From Muribaculum sp. (GTDB lineage: Bacteria; Bacteroidota; Bacteroidia; Bacteroidales; Muribaculaceae), in contig VSOZ01000006.1 in the NCBI GenBank assembly GCA_009775095.1, forward strand, positions 1 through 64,000: DNA of 64,000 nt, given 5' to 3'. Of this stretch, positions 1 through 8,440 are shown one piece after another. The position numbers were made by a program, and so were the translations under genes. Position 1 is the first letter of the stretch; every line of letters starts with the position of its first letter. The notes beneath the pieces were generated by a model. The model was given only the letters and a program-made list of their open reading frames with translations, made no database searches and was not told the origin of the DNA.

Positions 1-25
1 GTGTCAACGACTCAAAATTTTTCAT
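1..25 (-). CDS. Start of a leftward gene cut by the window edge
   Basis: An ATG on the minus strand at 25-23 opens a reading frame of eight codons (MKNFESLT) before the window ends. A purine-rich GAAAG lies just upstream and a predicted promoter with a long folded leader lies further upstream (137-326), so a real gene probably starts here. Eight residues do not allow a family assignment. Confidence 0.3.
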
Positions 26-136
26 CTTTCGGCTCTGCAATATCTACGCCTAAACACAGGTTTATTACCATGCGCCAGATTATCAAAACAATCGGTTCAT
101 AATCAGAATTAAAAACGTGAGCAACTATGCTACGTC

Positions 137-257
137 TAAACTGAAGGTCGTAGGAAACCAATTGATGCAGATGTAACAGTAGTAGCCCACGCTATATGCG
201 TGAGAACCACTATGCTATCTCTTGCATCTTTTTGAAAAGTCCTACGTTTTCAGTTTA
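137..257 (-). ncRNA. Long imperfect hairpin, candidate structured leader RNA
   Basis: The segment folds on itself. TAAACTGAA (137-145) pairs with 249-257, CGTAGGA (149-155) with 240-246, GATGCA (164-169) with 223-228, and an apical CACGC/GCGTG stem-loop lies at 188-202. It sits between a minus-strand promoter word at 319-326 and the leftward ATG at 25, so it would form a 5' leader of nearly 290 bases. A further small hairpin, GACTG (295-299) with CAGTC (309-313), lies at the predicted transcript start. The pairing is seen in the sequence; function is unknown. It could be a regulatory leader, an independent small RNA, or the non-coding part of a mobile element whose protein lies beyond the edge. 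Confidence 0.45.
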
Positions 258-318
258 CAAGATGAGCATAACGCTTCTTATTATTCAATGTTGTGACTGA
301 ATTTTTACCAGTCAATTG

Positions 319-350
319 CAAAGTTACTATTTTTTATACTGCATATCAAT
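319..350 (-). promoter_or_regulatory. Bacteroidetes-type promoter, leftward
   Basis: On the minus strand TAACTTTG (326-319) matches the Bacteroidetes -7 word TAnnTTTG. A near-match ATTG to the -33 TTTG word lies 20 bases upstream (350-347). It would drive the folded leader and the truncated leftward gene. Confidence 0.5.
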
Positions 351-578
351 AAAAAGGTGAAAATAAGTTTAATATTGGATATTATAGTGCGATAGTTCGC
401 TAACGGCAATGATTAAAATATATATAATTAAAAATAGATAATATGTGTGAATTAATTCTAAATGACTACTGCTTAAATGTACTTATATCTTATGACAGGA
501 TTGTAAGTAGTATAGTTTTTTGGGTATAAGTGACTATTTGATACTAAATTATGAATTATAATACCAAATGTATACGAT

Positions 579-609
579 TTTGTCGTGTGGAAAATGATGC
601 TTAACTTTG
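579..609 (+). promoter_or_regulatory. Promoter of the S9 peptidase gene
   Basis: TTTG (579-582), a 19-base spacer and TAACTTTG (602-609) match the Bacteroidetes sigma-ABfr consensus exactly. Transcription would start about 40 bases before the ATG at 657. The AT-rich stretch 330-578 upstream shows no gene. Confidence 0.75.
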
Positions 610-656
610 CTTTAGTTAGGCTTATCTTGAAATTATTTTCACAAATTAAGTAATAT

Positions 657-2765
657 ATGAACCATTATTTTAAACCGATCATCATGTCAGCTTTACTTGT
701 TGGCGCAGTGTCCTGCGCGGATAAAGTCGCCGATGAAAAAGTGATTGACAAGCCGGAATTCAAAAGTGCCGACGGTGTTTTTTCAATCGAGGCGCTTGAG
801 GCTCTCGGACGCGTATCGTCGCCGGTCGTATCGCCCGACAAGAGCAAGGTACTGTATTCGGTATCTTATGAGAGTGTTGAGGAAAACCGTTCAAATGCCG
901 ATCTTTACGTCATGAACACCGATGGCAGCGACGCGGTGCGCATAACCCGCAGCGCCAAGTCTGAGAGCAATGCCGTGTGGATCAACGAAGGAAAACAGAT
1001 AGCGTTTCTTTATCCCGACGGTGACAAGAATCAGGTGTGGGTCATGAATGCCGACGGCTCCGGCCGCACTTGTGTCAGCGCTGTCGACAACGGGGTCTAC
1101 GGTTTCGTGGTGTCGCCCGACGAGTCCAAGATCGTTCTTATCTCCAATGTGAAATATTCGCGTACAGCCGAGGAGATATATCCCGACCTGCCCAAGGCTA
1201 CCGGTCGTGTTATTGATGACCTTATGTATAAGCATTGGGATGAATGGGTGACCGAGATACCTCATCCGTTCCTCGCCGATTTTGACGGAAAGAAGGTTAC
1301 AAATATCGTGGATATCATGGAGGGTGAGCCGTACGAGTCGCCCATGAAGCCTTTTGGCGGTGTGGAGTCGTTTTCATGGTCGCCCGACAGCAAGCAGCTC
1401 ATATATGTGTCGCGCAAGAAGACCGGCATGGATTATGCTTTGTCGACCAACTCCGACCTGTATCTGTATGACATAGCCACAAAGTCAACCAAAAACATCA
1501 CCGAGGGCATGATGGGCTACGACACAGCGCCCGTATACTCCCCGGACGGCAAATATGTGGCTTGGCTAAGCATGGAGCATGACGGCTACGAAAGCGACAA
1601 AAACCGCATATTCATCATGGACTGCGCTACCGGCGAGAAGACCGACCTTACCGCTGACTGGGATTACACCGCCGATGCCATAGCTTGGAATCCTTCCGGT
1701 AAGTCGATATATTTCCTCGCTCCCTATCAGGGCGTTACCCCGATATTCAGCGTGGATGTTGCTACAAAGGAGGTCACGAAGGTCATCGAGGGCGTGTGTG
1801 ATTATGCCGCGCTTGCTCCCGTCGACGAGACCTCAATCATCACAATGAGCCATTCAATGCTTGCACCCAATGAGATATACTCGGTCAAGAACGGTGAGCT
1901 CGCTCAGCTGACTTCGGTCAACAAGGAGATATTTGACCAGCTCGACATGCCTACGGTGGAGAAGGTTATGGTACCCACTACTGACGGTAAGGAGATGACC
2001 ACTTGGGTTGTGTATCCTCCGAAGTTTGACAAGACCAAGCGTTATCCGTCGATCCTGTATTGTCAGGGCGGCCCGCAGCAGGCTGTGAGCCAGTTCTGGA
2101 GCTACCGGTGGAATCTCGCTCTCATGGCTTCGCACGGATATATAGTCATAGCCCCCAACCGACGCGGACTCCCCGGCTTCGGTACGGAGTGGAACGAGCA
2201 GATATCGGGCGACTACGGCGGTCAGAACATGAAAGACTACCTGAGCGCTGTCGACTTCATGAAAGAGAAACCGTACATTGACAGTCGTTATATAGGAGCT
2301 ACCGGAGCAAGCTACGGCGGATTTTCGGTATATTGGCTCGCCGGCAATCATGACAAGCGTTTTGCATGCCTTATAGCACATGCCGGTATATTCAATACCG
2401 AGTCGCAGTATCTTGAAACGGAGGAGATGTGGTTTGCCAACTGGGATCTCGGCGGTCCGTTCTGGGACAAGAGCAATCCTGTGGCACAGCGCACATTCTC
2501 GCAGTCGCCTCACAAGTATGTCGACAAATGGGATACTCCCATACTTATCACTCACGGAGAGTATGACTTCCGCATCCTTGCATCGCAGGGCATGATGGCG
2601 TTCAATGCCGCCAAATTGCGTGGCATACCTGCCGAGATGCTGATTTTCCCCGACGAGAACCACTGGATTCTGAAACCGCAGAATGCCGTGATGTGGCAGC
2701 GGGTATTTTTCCGTTGGCTCGACCGCTGGCTGATGCCCGAGGACTCGATGGAAGAGCAGCGCTGA
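657..2765 (+). CDS. S9 family serine peptidase (DPP5/acylaminoacyl-peptidase type) lipoprotein
   Basis: Prolyl-oligopeptidase family enzyme of 702 residues that would remove short N-terminal peptides in the periplasm. The N-terminus has a lipoprotein signal ending in a lipobox (VGAVSC, Cys20). Residues about 45-430 carry beta-propeller repeats (WSPDSK-, YSPDGK-type motifs). The C-terminal alpha/beta-hydrolase domain shows the triad: Ser552 in GASYGG, Asp637 in GEYDFR and His669 in ENHW. Length and order fit bacterial DPP5-like enzymes, which help asaccharolytic and gut Bacteroidales use peptides. The exact substrate cannot be told from sequence. It is monocistronic with its own promoter and a strong terminator. 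Confidence 0.9.
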   Translation: MNHYFKPIIMSALLVGAVSCADKVADEKVIDKPEFKSADGVFSIEALEALGRVSSPVVSPDKSKVLYSVSYESVEENRSNADLYVMNTDGSDAVRITRSAKSESNAVWINEGKQIAFLYPDGDKNQVWVMNADGSGRTCVSAVDNGVYGFVVSPDESKIVLISNVKYSRTAEEIYPDLPKATGRVIDDLMYKHWDEWVTEIPHPFLADFDGKKVTNIVDIMEGEPYESPMKPFGGVESFSWSPDSKQLIYVSRKKTGMDYALSTNSDLYLYDIATKSTKNITEGMMGYDTAPVYSPDGKYVAWLSMEHDGYESDKNRIFIMDCATGEKTDLTADWDYTADAIAWNPSGKSIYFLAPYQGVTPIFSVDVATKEVTKVIEGVCDYAALAPVDETSIITMSHSMLAPNEIYSVKNGELAQLTSVNKEIFDQLDMPTVEKVMVPTTDGKEMTTWVVYPPKFDKTKRYPSILYCQGGPQQAVSQFWSYRWNLALMASHGYIVIAPNRRGLPGFGTEWNEQISGDYGGQNMKDYLSAVDFMKEKPYIDSRYIGATGASYGGFSVYWLAGNHDKRFACLIAHAGIFNTESQYLETEEMWFANWDLGGPFWDKSNPVAQRTFSQSPHKYVDKWDTPILITHGEYDFRILASQGMMAFNAAKLRGIPAEMLIFPDENHWILKPQNAVMWQRVFFRWLDRWLMPEDSMEEQR

Positions 2766-2793
2766 TAAGCCGTGAATACTTATGTCAAATGAT

Positions 2794-2828
2794 AACGGGT
2801 CGAAAACCGCGATGGTTTTCGACCCGTT
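2794..2828. terminator. Bidirectional intrinsic terminator
   Basis: A perfect 15-bp stem (AACGGGTCGAAAACC at 2794-2808 against 2814-2828) with a 5-base loop sits between two convergent genes. The flanks are only moderately T-rich. Confidence 0.75.
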
Positions 2829-2857
2829 GCCGTTATTATCAGGTTAATCCGGATTGT

Positions 2858-4744
2858 TTATTCTGCGGGTTGCGACGAGGTTGTGTCTTTGGACTTGTTG
2901 TCGCCCTTCAGTTTAAATGATATAGGCAGGGTATACCATACCGATACAGGCTTGCCGTCCATCTTTCCCGGAATGAAGTTTGGCAGGTTCTTAACCACAC
3001 GTATGGCCTCGGCGTCAAGATCGGGATCAACGCCGCGTAAAACACTTGCCTCGCCGATGCTTCCGTCTTTATTGATGACGAAGCGTACCACGACAGTGCC
3101 TTGTATGTCGTTTTTGAAAGCCGCTTCCGGATATTTCAGATTTTCCATCAGGTTCAGCATGAGGCCTGTCATGCCGCCCGGAAATTGAGGCATCTCCTCG
3201 ACGGAAGTGAATACCTTATCGCCGGACTCGGGTTCACCCGCTACAGGGGCGGGGGCGGCTGCAGGCGACGGTTTGGTCTGTTTAAAGGCTATAGGAAGCG
3301 TGTACCATACATTGACCGGTTTTCCGTCTATCTCGCCGGGAGTCATTTTGAGCAGCTTCACGACACGTACGGCTTCGGCATCAAGTTCCGGCGACACGGC
3401 ACGTACAACTTTTGTCTCGCCTACAGTTCCGTCGGTTTTTATTACAAATTGTACTACCACCCGGCCCTGTGCCTGTGAGTTGGCCGGATATTTTATATTA
3501 TCCGAAAGAAACTTCAGCAAAGCCGCCTCGCCTCCGGGATACTGGGGCATTTTCTGCGCGGTCGTGTGGTTTTTACCGGCATCGGATTTAGCGGCGGTAC
3601 GCGGCTGCGCGGTTGCGCCTGCATTTGTTGCGATAAACAGGGTGTCGCTTCCCGACTTATTGTTGGACACCCTTATGCTTTTAATCGCCTCTGAAGGTAC
3701 TGATTCTAAATCGGTACCGGTTTTGCCGTCAACCACTATGACCGGGTTAGGCGATTTACCGTCAACGACGACTACTGAATTGGGCGCTTCATCGCCGGGC
3801 ATTTGTGTGTCTGCCTGAATTTGCGTAACTTTGGTAGCGGAAACCTGCTCAAGGGCATTGATAACTGATGGCGAGAGAGCCACGAGCGCACACAGCGCTA
3901 CTGCGGGCACGGCTGCTGTAGCAAGCCAGCGGCGCCCGGGGGAAGTTTTTTTACGTAACATCATTTTAATACGTTTAGATAAATTAGAGTGATCGAGGCT
4001 GTTGGCTATGGACGGGAATCTGGAGCCGACAGCCTTTTTTATTAGCAATATCTGGTATTCACGGGCGTTTATGCCGCTGTTGAGTACGGCTTCATCGGCC
4101 TCGTATTCATGTATGGTCTGAAGTTCATTGCGCATAAGCCATCCGACAGGATTGTACCACATGAGTATGGCCACTCCCTCGGCAAGTATAAGGTCGATCC
4201 AGTGACGGCACTGCAGATGCATCGTTTCATGAAGTATTATATTTTGACCGCTTGTCGTATAATCTTTTCGTGACATAACGATGTAGCGGCCCCAGCTGAA
4301 GGGCGCCACGCCGTCATTGTCGTGCATGCACAAAATCCATCCTGACGTGAGTGAGGTTTTGTCGCAATTCGCTATAAATCTTAGCATTTTGGTCCATATT
4401 ACAGCTTCTCTCGCTATGAAGAAAACAAGACCTGCACCGTATAGAAGTACGATAAAAGCAAGTACACGGGTCATAATTGAATATTGCGGGGCGCCATCGT
4501 CGGCAATAGTCATGGACAACGGTCCGTCGACACTTACCTGCAAGGTCACTTCAGGAGCGGAGAATGATATTGTCGACACGAGGTGCAGCCATAAAGGCAT
4601 GGACAGCGCCACAATGTAGCTGCACAATATCATTATGCGGTTGAACCTGAAAAACGTGCATCGCGACAGACACAGCCTTATTATAAGGTACAACGGTATT
4701 AGCGTTGCACCCGTGAGCAGAGAGTACGACAGAAGTGATCCCAT
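2858..4744 (-). CDS. BlaR1-like M56 membrane metallopeptidase fused to two TonB C-terminal domains
   Basis: A 628-residue inner-membrane protein. The N-terminal third has several membrane helices and a cytoplasmic M56 zinc protease: HETMH at 172-176 and the downstream EYEADEAV motif near 213-220 that supplies the third ligand. The second half begins with a single transmembrane stretch (about 277-297), then two copies of a TonB-C fold (about 405-500 and 530-618), each starting PQYPGG/PQFPGG and containing RVVVQFVI/TVVVRFVI. In the family the protease cleaves a partner BlaI repressor after a signal; the TonB domains suggest contact with an outer-membrane transporter or the envelope. It follows the blaI-like gene by 3 bases and is surely co-transcribed. 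The signal is unknown. Confidence 0.88.
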   Translation of the reverse strand: MGSLLSYSLLTGATLIPLYLIIRLCLSRCTFFRFNRIMILCSYIVALSMPLWLHLVSTISFSAPEVTLQVSVDGPLSMTIADDGAPQYSIMTRVLAFIVLLYGAGLVFFIAREAVIWTKMLRFIANCDKTSLTSGWILCMHDNDGVAPFSWGRYIVMSRKDYTTSGQNIILHETMHLQCRHWIDLILAEGVAILMWYNPVGWLMRNELQTIHEYEADEAVLNSGINAREYQILLIKKAVGSRFPSIANSLDHSNLSKRIKMMLRKKTSPGRRWLATAAVPAVALCALVALSPSVINALEQVSATKVTQIQADTQMPGDEAPNSVVVVDGKSPNPVIVVDGKTGTDLESVPSEAIKSIRVSNNKSGSDTLFIATNAGATAQPRTAAKSDAGKNHTTAQKMPQYPGGEAALLKFLSDNIKYPANSQAQGRVVVQFVIKTDGTVGETKVVRAVSPELDAEAVRVVKLLKMTPGEIDGKPVNVWYTLPIAFKQTKPSPAAAPAPVAGEPESGDKVFTSVEEMPQFPGGMTGLMLNLMENLKYPEAAFKNDIQGTVVVRFVINKDGSIGEASVLRGVDPDLDAEAIRVVKNLPNFIPGKMDGKPVSVWYTLPISFKLKGDNKSKDTTSSQPAE

Positions 4745-4747
4745 GTC

Positions 4748-5125
4748 TTACTGTTGTTTGTTGTCGGTTTCGGCTTTCTCTACCTCGTCGAGCAGACGGC
4801 GCAGTTCATCGACCGATATGTTTTCTTCTTTGACAAGCGAAGACACCACTCCGAGATAAGAGTTCTTGAAATAGCGCGATATTATCGATTTCAACGATTT
4901 CACCCCCATGTCGGCGGCGCTTACGGTGGCGTAGTACTGATATGTCTTGCCGAATGATTTGTGGCCTATATAGCCTTTCTCTTCAAGACCCCGTACTATT
5001 GTCGACACAGTATTGAAGTGGGGACGGGGATCGTCGTAAAACTCGAGAATCTCCTTTACATACAGCGGACCGTGCTGCCAAAAGAAATTCATGATTTCCT
5101 CTTCTTTTGCTGTTAACTCTTTCAT
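4748..5125 (-). CDS. BlaI/MecI/CopY family repressor
   Basis: Winged-helix repressor of about 125 residues. MKELTAKEEEIMNFFWQHGP opens the DNA-binding domain, and FNTVSTIVRGLEEKGYI is the family's recognition helix and wing region. The C-terminal half is helical and acidic, as needed for dimerisation. I chose the ATG at 5125: the longer frame begins with TTG at 5152, inside the predicted -7 promoter word. The next gene downstream is its likely sensor-protease partner, so the pair forms a proteolysis-controlled switch. The large inverted repeat just upstream is the probable autoregulatory operator. Confidence 0.88.
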   Translation of the reverse strand: MKELTAKEEEIMNFFWQHGPLYVKEILEFYDDPRPHFNTVSTIVRGLEEKGYIGHKSFGKTYQYYATVSAADMGVKSLKSIISRYFKNSYLGVVSSLVKEENISVDELRRLLDEVEKAETDNKQQ

Positions 5126-5149
5126 ATAGCACTTTTTATTGGTACGGCA

Positions 5150-5157
5150 CAAAAATA
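5150..5157 (-). promoter_or_regulatory. -7 promoter word of the blaI-M56 operon
   Basis: TATTTTTG on the minus strand matches TAnnTTTG and abuts the inverted repeat at 5157-5213. The predicted start leaves a leader of about 18 bases before the ATG at 5125. No good -33 word is seen, which would suit a promoter buried in an operator. Confidence 0.5.
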
Positions 5158-5213
5158 ACTACATTTTATAGTTTAAACTAATATATTTAGTTAATAAACT
5201 ATAAAATGTAGTT
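5157..5213. promoter_or_regulatory. BlaI-type operator, perfect 19-bp inverted repeat
   Basis: AACTACATTTTATAGTTTA (5157-5175) is repeated as an exact reverse complement at 5195-5213. The 19-base gap contains a smaller palindrome, AACTAA (5176-5181) with TTAGTT (5187-5192). The outer arms contain TACA/TGTA words like those in BlaI/MecI operators. The element lies directly upstream of the predicted -7 word, so bound repressor dimers would block transcription. Confidence 0.7.
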
Positions 5214-5265
5214 TAATCGTTGCGACACGTCAACGCATGTCAGCTGCCGGTGCTTAGACGTGTGC

Positions 5266-8049
5266 TTAATCGTACGAGATGTTGCGGAGCGAGGATATTG
5301 ACGCGGAGGTTGACGGTTCGGTAAGCAGAGAGCGCAGGTCTTCGTAGTCGATGGCTGTGGCCGGGGCGAAGTCGGGAGTGTTCATGTAGTCGATAACCGA
5401 TTTTATAAACTGTTGCCCTTCGGGTTTGGCTTCAAGTTCTTTTATGTCGGCCATGAGAAGCATGAGTTTGCCTTTGCCTACGGAGAACTCCATGAGCAGT
5501 CCGAGCCTATGGTTACGCTCCACATTATCAATGACCTGAACGGCGGGTCGATAGTCGATGTCGTTGAGGCGGTCAAGTATAAGTGGATAGCTGTTTTTTA
5601 CTACAGTGTACCACTGCCAGTCGCTGTGCTCTTCGGTGGGGTATTGCGAAAGCGCTTTATGAGCGGGGTCGGTAAGTATACCGAGGGTGCCGGGCGACAC
5701 TTTTTTACCTGCATTCTCGCTTATGGTCTTGAACATGCGGTAATTCCAATAGTCGGTCTGGAACAGTCCTCCTACCGTTACGCTGTCAACCAGCTCACGA
5801 CTCGGAGCAAGCAGTACTTTGCCGCCTTTGTTCAGGTAGTCGGCCATTGCCTCGTCGGGAGTCACGGTCAGCATGACCTCGCCCTGTTCGTAGCTGCGGT
5901 CTTTAGGGTATATCCATAGAGGATAGCTGTTTACAATCCGCTTGTCGGGTATGGAAATCTGCAATTCAACCTTGCGTGCACGGTCGGTCACGGGCAACGC
6001 TACGTCAATTGAGTCTACCGTGATATATCCCTGACCTCCGGGCAGTGTCGTTTGTCCTTGAGCTATGGTCGTTTTGCCGTCGACAAGGCGCCAGTTCAAT
6101 CGTGCTCCTTCAAGTGGGTGCCCGCTGTAATTGGCTACGGCAAGGCGGGTGGTGAAATTGTCGCCCTCAACCAAGCAGTAGGAGGGAAATTCGGCAAGCG
6201 CCACGATCTCGTCGCACGAACGCCGCCATTGTTCGGGCGTGATTAGACCCTTGCTGTCCATAAACGCGTCGAGTATACCTACAAGGGCAGTGCCCTGTCC
6301 GGGATAATCTTTTATGTCAAGCAACTGGAAGCCACCCATCGATGGTGTGCGTAGATTCATCTCCATGTCGGCGAGATAGAGCCGGGTAGCCCATTGCCCC
6401 GAGGCGTTGAAGAAGTCGCGTGCCTGCGAAGCCATGCCGGCATCTTCAAGTCGCTTTTTAAAGACTGTGAAATTTCGCGGTTCGAGTACGCCGGTGTATT
6501 TTTTCATCTCCGAATAGTCGGGGTATATCTGAAATTGACCGGTCTCGTGGCCTATGACCGGCACGGGTGAGCGAAGCACGGCTCCTTCAAAATTTCGTTC
6601 GGTCCCGGGGTATGTATTGTTGAGGTAGCCGCCCTCGTCGGCGTCGGCAAATGAGAATGAGGCACGCGCATGGGCCGAATAATCGTCACCGCCGCCTACA
6701 CGGCATGTCACGAAAAAGTCCTGTCCGGGCAGATTGCCTTGCCAGCCGAGATATGCGTTGGTGCCGTAAGTGTACAGGTGCTGACGGTCCATTTCACGGA
6801 AGCGTTTGACAAAACGCTGCATGACGGGCACTTCTCCCCACAGCTCGTTGCCGAGCGCGAAGAGCACAAACGACGGGTGAGCGCTGTATTGACGCTGAAT
6901 CTCCTCTCCGTCGGCAAGCAGGAAGTCCATCAGTACCTTCTCTTTTTCGTCGAAGCCGCCCCATACGGGTAGCTCCGGCTGCAGATATATACCCTCGATG
7001 TCGGCGGCTTCGAAGCATGCTTCGGGCGGACACCAAGAGTGAAAGCGTACATGGTTAAGACCGTATTCTTTTATGGTCCTGAAGTATTGCCGCCACGACT
7101 CCACGTCCATCGGGGCATATCCTGTCAGGGGGAAAACACAACCGTCATGGGTGCCGCGCAGAAATGTCAGAGTGTCGTTTACGTAAAAATGGCGCCCTTC
7201 GGTACGGAAATCGCGCAGACCCACTTTGACCGAGCGGCTGTCATGGCCCGGAATTGAGGCTGTTACAAGATACCGTGCCGGATTCCATTCGCTCCACAGT
7301 TGCGCCGTGTCGCCCATCTCTATGGAGGTGCTGTAGACGGCATTGCCTTTGGTCAGTTTCAATTCTTTACGGTGGTTTCCCGCAGTCAGAACAAGTGTCT
7401 GCCGGCCTTTTATGAGCGACGGGTCGGATATACATGCGGTTATATTGATTGTTCGCGCCTTTGCATCGGGCACGGTCTTGAGCGACGCTATGTTGAGCGG
7501 CGATGTAGCCTCAAGGTTGATATTGCCCAATATACCGTTCCAATTGGTCTGTGTTGACTCGGTGCATGCGTGGGAGTTTGATTTTATCTGCGACGGTATG
7601 CTATCGCCGTTGTCAACCATGACCGTGATTTTATGACGGCCCGGGGTGAGCGCTTTTGACAGGTCGTAGTGGTGAGCCGTCGACAGGTAGCTGCATGAGC
7701 CTACACGCTTTCCGTCGACCCACACTGTAGAGGGTCGTGTGCGCTCAAGGGTGAGAGTGATGGCTTTGTTGCGCCATGATTTCGGTATGTCTACCGTCTT
7801 GCTGTAGTAAGCCGGTCCGGAGTAAGTGAACTTGCGCGACAGTTGAGTCGTCTCGTCGTAATTGTCATTTACAACGCCTTTGCGGTTGGTATCCATCGTA
7901 CCGGGCAAAACTACCGAGTCGTTTGTCGCTTTTTCAGTAAGGCCGAAGCCCCATTTCCCGGAAAGGTCCATGGTATCTCTTTGAGCAGCCACATGCGATA
8001 GCGAGCCCAAAATTGCGGCTAAGGCAATAAAGTGTCTTAATTTATGCAT
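5266..8049 (-). CDS. Secreted glycoside hydrolase family 2 enzyme (beta-galactosidase-like)
   Basis: A 927-residue exported hydrolase with a signal peptide (residues 1-22, ending HVAAQ). The layout is that of GH2: N-terminal sugar-binding jelly roll (about 25-185, including WVDGKRVG), immunoglobulin-like domain (about 185-280), then a TIM barrel. The acid/base glutamate is Glu402 in ALGNELWG, and the likely nucleophile is Glu502 in VIGHETG. The C-terminal 300 residues hold further beta domains. GH2 members cleave beta-galactosides, glucuronides or mannosides; the sequence does not settle which. It stands alone, without SusC/SusD genes nearby, so it is not part of an obvious polysaccharide-utilisation locus. 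Confidence 0.88.
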   Translation of the reverse strand: MHKLRHFIALAAILGSLSHVAAQRDTMDLSGKWGFGLTEKATNDSVVLPGTMDTNRKGVVNDNYDETTQLSRKFTYSGPAYYSKTVDIPKSWRNKAITLTLERTRPSTVWVDGKRVGSCSYLSTAHHYDLSKALTPGRHKITVMVDNGDSIPSQIKSNSHACTESTQTNWNGILGNINLEATSPLNIASLKTVPDAKARTINITACISDPSLIKGRQTLVLTAGNHRKELKLTKGNAVYSTSIEMGDTAQLWSEWNPARYLVTASIPGHDSRSVKVGLRDFRTEGRHFYVNDTLTFLRGTHDGCVFPLTGYAPMDVESWRQYFRTIKEYGLNHVRFHSWCPPEACFEAADIEGIYLQPELPVWGGFDEKEKVLMDFLLADGEEIQRQYSAHPSFVLFALGNELWGEVPVMQRFVKRFREMDRQHLYTYGTNAYLGWQGNLPGQDFFVTCRVGGGDDYSAHARASFSFADADEGGYLNNTYPGTERNFEGAVLRSPVPVIGHETGQFQIYPDYSEMKKYTGVLEPRNFTVFKKRLEDAGMASQARDFFNASGQWATRLYLADMEMNLRTPSMGGFQLLDIKDYPGQGTALVGILDAFMDSKGLITPEQWRRSCDEIVALAEFPSYCLVEGDNFTTRLAVANYSGHPLEGARLNWRLVDGKTTIAQGQTTLPGGQGYITVDSIDVALPVTDRARKVELQISIPDKRIVNSYPLWIYPKDRSYEQGEVMLTVTPDEAMADYLNKGGKVLLAPSRELVDSVTVGGLFQTDYWNYRMFKTISENAGKKVSPGTLGILTDPAHKALSQYPTEEHSDWQWYTVVKNSYPLILDRLNDIDYRPAVQVIDNVERNHRLGLLMEFSVGKGKLMLLMADIKELEAKPEGQQFIKSVIDYMNTPDFAPATAIDYEDLRSLLTEPSTSASISSLRNISYD

Positions 8050-8078
8050 TTATATGATTGGTATTTGGTTGTTTAGTA

Positions 8079-8086
8079 CAAAGTTA
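8079..8086 (-). promoter_or_regulatory. -7 promoter word of the GH2 gene
   Basis: TAACTTTG on the minus strand, 30 bases before the start codon at 8049. No clear TTTG lies at the -33 spacing. Confidence 0.5.
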
Positions 8087-8215
8087 CTAATAGACCGCGT
8101 ATAATTGTGTCAGATGATGTTAATAAAATGGTACTAAAATGTTTTTGGGAGTATTACTGCTATACTAATTTACAAACAGAAATGTAAAGCCGTGTGAACA
8201 TCATTTCTTACAGCA

Positions 8216-8383
8216 ATGTATAAAGGAGCATTGACTATTAGCGTTCCCGCAGATAGTACCGACGTCTATCGTCTGGTATACAAAGGAAATAGCCCGACAT
8301 ACGGATTGTCGCGAAGCCGATGCTTCGGGCGCATGGGATTGAAGTTTGAAGAGCCTAATCCGGCAAATAGGCTTCAAACGTAA
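8216..8383 (+). CDS. Possible 55-residue protein of unknown function
   Basis: An ATG-started frame of 55 codons in the otherwise empty gap between divergent genes. It begins MYKGALTISVPADSTDVYRL and ends EPNPANRLQT. Its 3' end is the stem of a hairpin (8344-8379), and a terminator-like hairpin with a T-rich tail follows (8396-8440), which suits a short rightward transcript. No good promoter word or ribosome site is seen before it. I do not recognise the family. The frame may be accidental, with the hairpins the real feature. Confidence 0.3.
   Translation: MYKGALTISVPADSTDVYRLVYKGNSPTYGLSRSRCFGRMGLKFEEPNPANRLQT
8344..8379. repeat. Strong bulged hairpin
   Basis: GTTTGAAGAGCCTA (8344-8357) pairs with TAGGCTTCAAAC (8368-8379) over 12 base pairs with a 2-base bulge and a 10-base loop. 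No T-run follows, so it is not a classical terminator. Confidence 0.5.
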
Positions 8384-8395
8384 TTCGGAATTGAG

Positions 8396-8440
8396 AAACA
8401 GCCGGAGATGTTATTCACCGGCTGTTTGTATTTTAGATTT
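8396..8440. terminator. Terminator-like hairpin
   Basis: AAACAGCCGG (8396-8405) pairs with CCGGCTGTTT (8418-8427). On the plus strand a T-rich tail follows (GTATTTTAGATTT). On the minus strand it lies just past the stop of the small membrane protein gene and could end that transcript too. Confidence 0.55.

Noticed and set aside
1854..2663. 269-codon open frame opposite the S9 peptidase gene
   Set aside because: It lies wholly inside a gene with a complete catalytic triad, has no promoter or recognisable domain, and is a by-product of codon usage.
8344..8427. tRNA or attachment site near the accessory trio
   Set aside because: The two hairpins do not assemble into a cloverleaf and no direct repeat marks an integration border.
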